From Paulinella micropora (Eukaryota > Cercozoa > Imbricatea > Euglyphida > Paulinellidae): DNA of 64,000 bases. Of this stretch, positions 60,643 to 64,000 are shown piece after piece; the first letter of the stretch is position 1; each line of letters begins with the position of its first letter. The position numbers were made by a program, and so were the translations under genes. The DNA lies in NCBI GenBank assembly GCA_019918135.1, contig WBZZ01003114.1, positions 1 through 64,000 on the forward strand, read 5' to 3'. The notes under the pieces were generated by a model. That model saw only the letters and a list, made by a program, of their open reading frames with translations. It made no database searches and had not been told where the DNA came from.

Positions 60643-63600
60643 GGGTGTTGAAGATGACCCGCGCAACAAATTAGAATTCACGCCCACTCATTTCTTGCTC
60701 GGGGTTGGTTACAATGCCAGCTATCAAGTCCTACAGCAGGGCGGAGAACCTTTGCATAACTCGGTCCAAGATCTCTGCGACGAAGCTCTACGGGCAGCAG
60801 GGGTTAAACCCGGGCAGGGCTCCGAAAAAGAAAATTTGCTGGGCTATCAACTGTCGCAGATTCTGCAAACCGTAGGGGTGGGCGCTTTGAAGGAGTTAAC
60901 GACAACAGACTCGATCTGCAATTTGATCCACCAAGGGGTCAACGCACAAGGGACAAAGGTGACTCAGGAAACGCTGGTCATTGCCGCCCACATACTAACG
61001 GACGCGGCAGTAGACGCGATCTATAAGGACGTACTAGGCAATGCCACGAACACTATACGGCTAGACGCGCCGAATGTAACCTCTACGGTTATTCAAACTG
61101 CGGAGTTTAGGAGGCTGCGCGGCCTGCTAGATGAAAACAATTGGTACAGGGTGCGGACTAAGCTAAGCTCAAAAGCCCAGGAAGGACTGCAAGTATTCTG
61201 GGTAGCGTGGGATTACGAATTCAGCTTGTGGCAGCACCAAGACAAGGCGCTGGGAGTTCTGGCCCTGCTCTGGAGCAACCTGCAACGCCAGATGACATGG
61301 AGTTTGAAATACAACATACCCCAAGTGGACTTGCCAATTTCACCCTTTGGCCATCTCATGAAAAACCTGTGGACGAAAGTAACGCGTGACCGCTCGAACT
61401 TCTACGACAACTCGGACTATTCATTTGCGCTCGAAAGTGTGACCCTACAACGGCACTTGGATCGCTTGAAAGGTTTGCCAAACCAGGAGAGGCTCCTGAA
61501 CAGCAAATTTCTGGCGCTGTACGCGGTCTTCAAGGTTTACACCTACCATTGTTTGACGGCTCTGAAAATCCTGTTGTACCCGCAGCTGCTGACGAGGCAA
61601 TAGTGGAAGAAGAGCTCGCGAGGAACGGCTCGACGTTTCTTTTCGAGCTGGATGTCTGGCGGGCCCTGTCGCTCAACTGCACGTTTGACCCCATGAGATT
61701 GACGGTCGAATTGAAACTAGAGAAGCAACACAAACTTCCCGCGCACCCGTGGGCGGTAGGCCAGGGACACTTCGAACGAAAGGTGCTCCGTCGGGGCGAG
61801 CGTTCCGAGCTCGGCTTCGTGAAGCGCCTCGCTGCAACCTGCAACGAGGGCTGGCAAGCCTTGGCATGGCAGCGCTACGACAGCAAAATTAGGGCGGCGG
61901 CAGCCCAGGTGTTGGGCTTCAGGTTTCCTGAATTTTTTACGGCTGCGTTAGCGAAAGGAACCTATTGTGCGCTCAAGGACCCCCCGCTGTGGAGCGCGTA
62001 TTACTTACAGAAATCTTATGCACTGCAAAGAAAGAGGATCTTAGAGCAGGAAGCGATAATGAAAAACAGTGCCTGGAACGCTCTCTGGCCTTTCTTGGGG
62101 GTTTCTTCAGAACAGAGAGATCACGCAAGGTCGTTCGTTTACCGTGCCTGGGACCCAGACTTCCGGCGCAGAATGCTTAGCTGGCTGCTGGAATTTGAGG
62201 CGCGCTTGTACACGATCTTTAGTCACGCAGGATTTTTCGGCCGCTTATCGCACTAGGTACTCTTTATCGGAGCTAGCTACCGTTTATGTCCAGTCCTTTC
62301 ACTGGATCCTGAGCTGAGCTTCGAGGCCAGTGTTTCACCAGACGACCTACAGAGCCACTACGTGCCCCGATGGAGCATGATTATGCAGATGATATACACA
62401 GAGGTCCGGCGGAGGCACCCAGAAGCGCCGCCCTGGCAGGACATGTCGGAGAGCTATTTCTGGGCGCTGGCCCTGAGGCCCACCAATCTGCATCAGCGGG
62501 CGCGCAACACGCTGTACCAGGGACTTGTGAATTTAGACGAGAGTTCCGACCTGCAAGCCGTTCAGCGCTCTTGGCAACACGGCGGCCACTACGTCGGCGT
62601 GCGGATGGAAATTGATCCAAGAAGGCTTCGTGGCTTAGTGGCCCTAATCGGGCAGTACTTTATGCCCAGAATATCTACGACCAGGGAGGTCCTACGTTTG
62701 CTAGAGTATCAGCAGGAGCTGGCCCGTGAACGGACCTTAGTAGATATCTGAGGAGATCTGGAAAGCAAAGGGGACGCTGATATCTACGCCAACCTAGAGG
62801 ACGAAAAGACCAGGACCTGGATTGACAGTGTTTCGGATATGATTATTTTATCCTGCACGAGGAATTGGCGGGCCGGAACTACCGGGATAGGTACTGGGTT
62901 TAGAGAAGCATTTGATGATGTGCAGGACTGGGCCCGCGGCGAACCAACCGATGACGACGTAATTGCACAAGAGGCCGCAATCCACTACTATTCTCAGGTC
63001 CAGCAACAATTCGTACGGATTTTTATCGATGCCGACACCGTGGCCGCGACGATAGATGTAACAGCGCTGGAGCACAGCAGAGACACGCGTCGTTTGTTGC
63101 TGGACTTAAGGTCGGTGTTGCAAGACGTACGAAACGTCGCCGGGGTGGACGCTGGGGACAGAACAAGTTTCATGTATTATTACTTCCCCTTAAGAGAGCA
63201 CTTGCCTCAGAGCAGGGACGGCTGGCTCTGTTTCTCAGGACCAACGCCGCAGCCAGGCACCTGGCCAGGCTGGTGTACACACGAAAGCCGTAGGCCGTAC
63301 TTCAACAACAGCGTCGTAACAATTCTGCCAACAGGACCGGGTGAGGTAAATTCTCAGTTTGAGATCGCAGCCCGAGATGGAAAACACCAAGTGTCTAAAG
63401 CCTTAGATTCCAAAGATAAGGGATCTGAGGGCGTTACGCAAGTCCTTGCAGAAGAAGAACTTAGGCCGCTCCCTCGCCCCGGCCAGCTTAAACCAGCACT
63501 GTCGCACGGAGCAGAAACACACACAGCTGTTCAGCGCCCGGCACGTAACAACAACCTGGAATCGCTAACCTCGTGCGTGATCACGTTTTCGCCCTGCACC

Positions 63601-63780
63601 TTCTACGAACCAGGGCCTGATATCGATTCGCGGCAGGTTCTGCGGCTGCGGTCACAGGACGCTTGGACTACTTACAAAATGCTCGAGCGCAGGTGCAGCC
63701 CGCGGCAGCTCCCCAGGTCGGGGCAGCAGTGGTTATTGCCGCTGCTGGATCACTACGGAGCTACGAAGTTGCGAGCTTAG
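60643..63780 (+). CDS. Long unknown reading frame following the GT32-like domain
   Basis: Nearly 1,040 codons of protein-like sequence run to TAG 63778. They have no motif I recognise, a balanced composition, many W and Y residues, and N-glycosylation sequons (N-A-S, N-V-T, N-G-S), which fit a secretory protein and perhaps one polypeptide with the GT32-like part. Phase changes are needed near 60635, 61550, 62230 and 62300. An in-frame TGA lies at 62749-62751 (L-V-D-I before, G-D-L-E-S after). The last ~100 residues are proline-rich, then globular. Confidence 0.5.
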
Positions 63781-64000
63781 CGCGTGTGCACCACACACAA
63801 ATCCCCCCCCCCCCCACCCCGCCTCCTCCCCCCGCTCTCTGCTGTTCGTTTCCTTGCTTCCAAGACCAACCCCCCCTCCCCCCCCTCCCTCCTCCCCCCC
63901 CCCTCCCCCCAAACCACTTTTTACCGTAAAAATATCTGCTTTAATCATAGCACTGCGCTCGCACGTAATTTTTCTAGCCATTGGCGCGCGGCCGGGCTTA
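63781..64000. other. C-run spacer at the right edge
   Basis: Consecutive C runs (63803-63815, 63870-63908) resemble the other host intergenic spacers. A minus-strand ATG at ~63981 may begin a further gene leaving the window, but too little is visible. Confidence 0.4.

Noticed and set aside
37576-62751. Firm call of TGA reassigned to tryptophan
   Set aside because: TAG and TAA also occur in frame, at least one gene appears to end at TGA, and frameshifts are common, so sequence error or decay explains the data as well.

Overview
The window comes from the nuclear genome of a eukaryote, most likely a protist; the lineage cannot be named from the sequence. Evidence: GT-AG introns, F-box/LRR and RING proteins, tRNA-derived SINEs, LTR-retroelement remains, a long-TIR DNA transposon, and an AT-rich Polinton/virophage-like element beside GC-rich host genes.

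Layout. 1-1237: simple repeats, no convincing gene. 1238-22795: one ~21.6 kb Polinton/mavirus-like element, bounded by ~155 bp terminal inverted repeats. It holds a protein-primed-type DNA polymerase B region, rve integrase, packaging ATPase, Ulp1-like protease, major and minor capsid genes, a fibre with an S74-type chaperone end, two GIY-YIG genes and a HIRAN gene. It is a fossil with roughly ten breaks overall. Several of its intergenic gaps are built as hairpin - A/T-rich spacer - hairpin modules running almost exactly from stop codon to start codon. 22796-26020: AT-rich DNA with a 27 bp palindromic repeat and poorly supported ORFs. 26021-28256: head-to-tail array of SINE copies, each ending in (ATT)n. 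28257-35680: eroded LTR-retroelement pieces and a tyrosine-recombinase end. 35681-43116: a 7.4 kb DNA transposon with ~805 bp TIRs containing 181 bp tandem repeats, a spliced DDE-like transposase on minus, and an apparently unrelated coiled-coil gene on plus. Its insertion, with duplicated CAAG, cuts the end of the next host gene.

43117-64000: compact GC-rich host genes. These are a secreted glycoprotein-like gene (minus), a proline-rich protein with a RING finger (plus), a small spliced gene (minus), a short cysteine-rich gene (plus), three F-box/LRR genes (two minus, one plus), a DUF1152-like gene (plus), a GT32-like glycosyltransferase (plus) and a long unknown reading frame after it. Spacers between them carry long G or C runs, CT/GA microsatellites that serve as polypyrimidine tracts at 3' splice sites, and GT minisatellites.

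Many host genes shift frame by one base or carry an in-frame stop every ~0.3-1 kb. Uncorrected sequencing error is the simplest explanation; decay or recoding are alternatives. All functions are read from motifs; no search was run.
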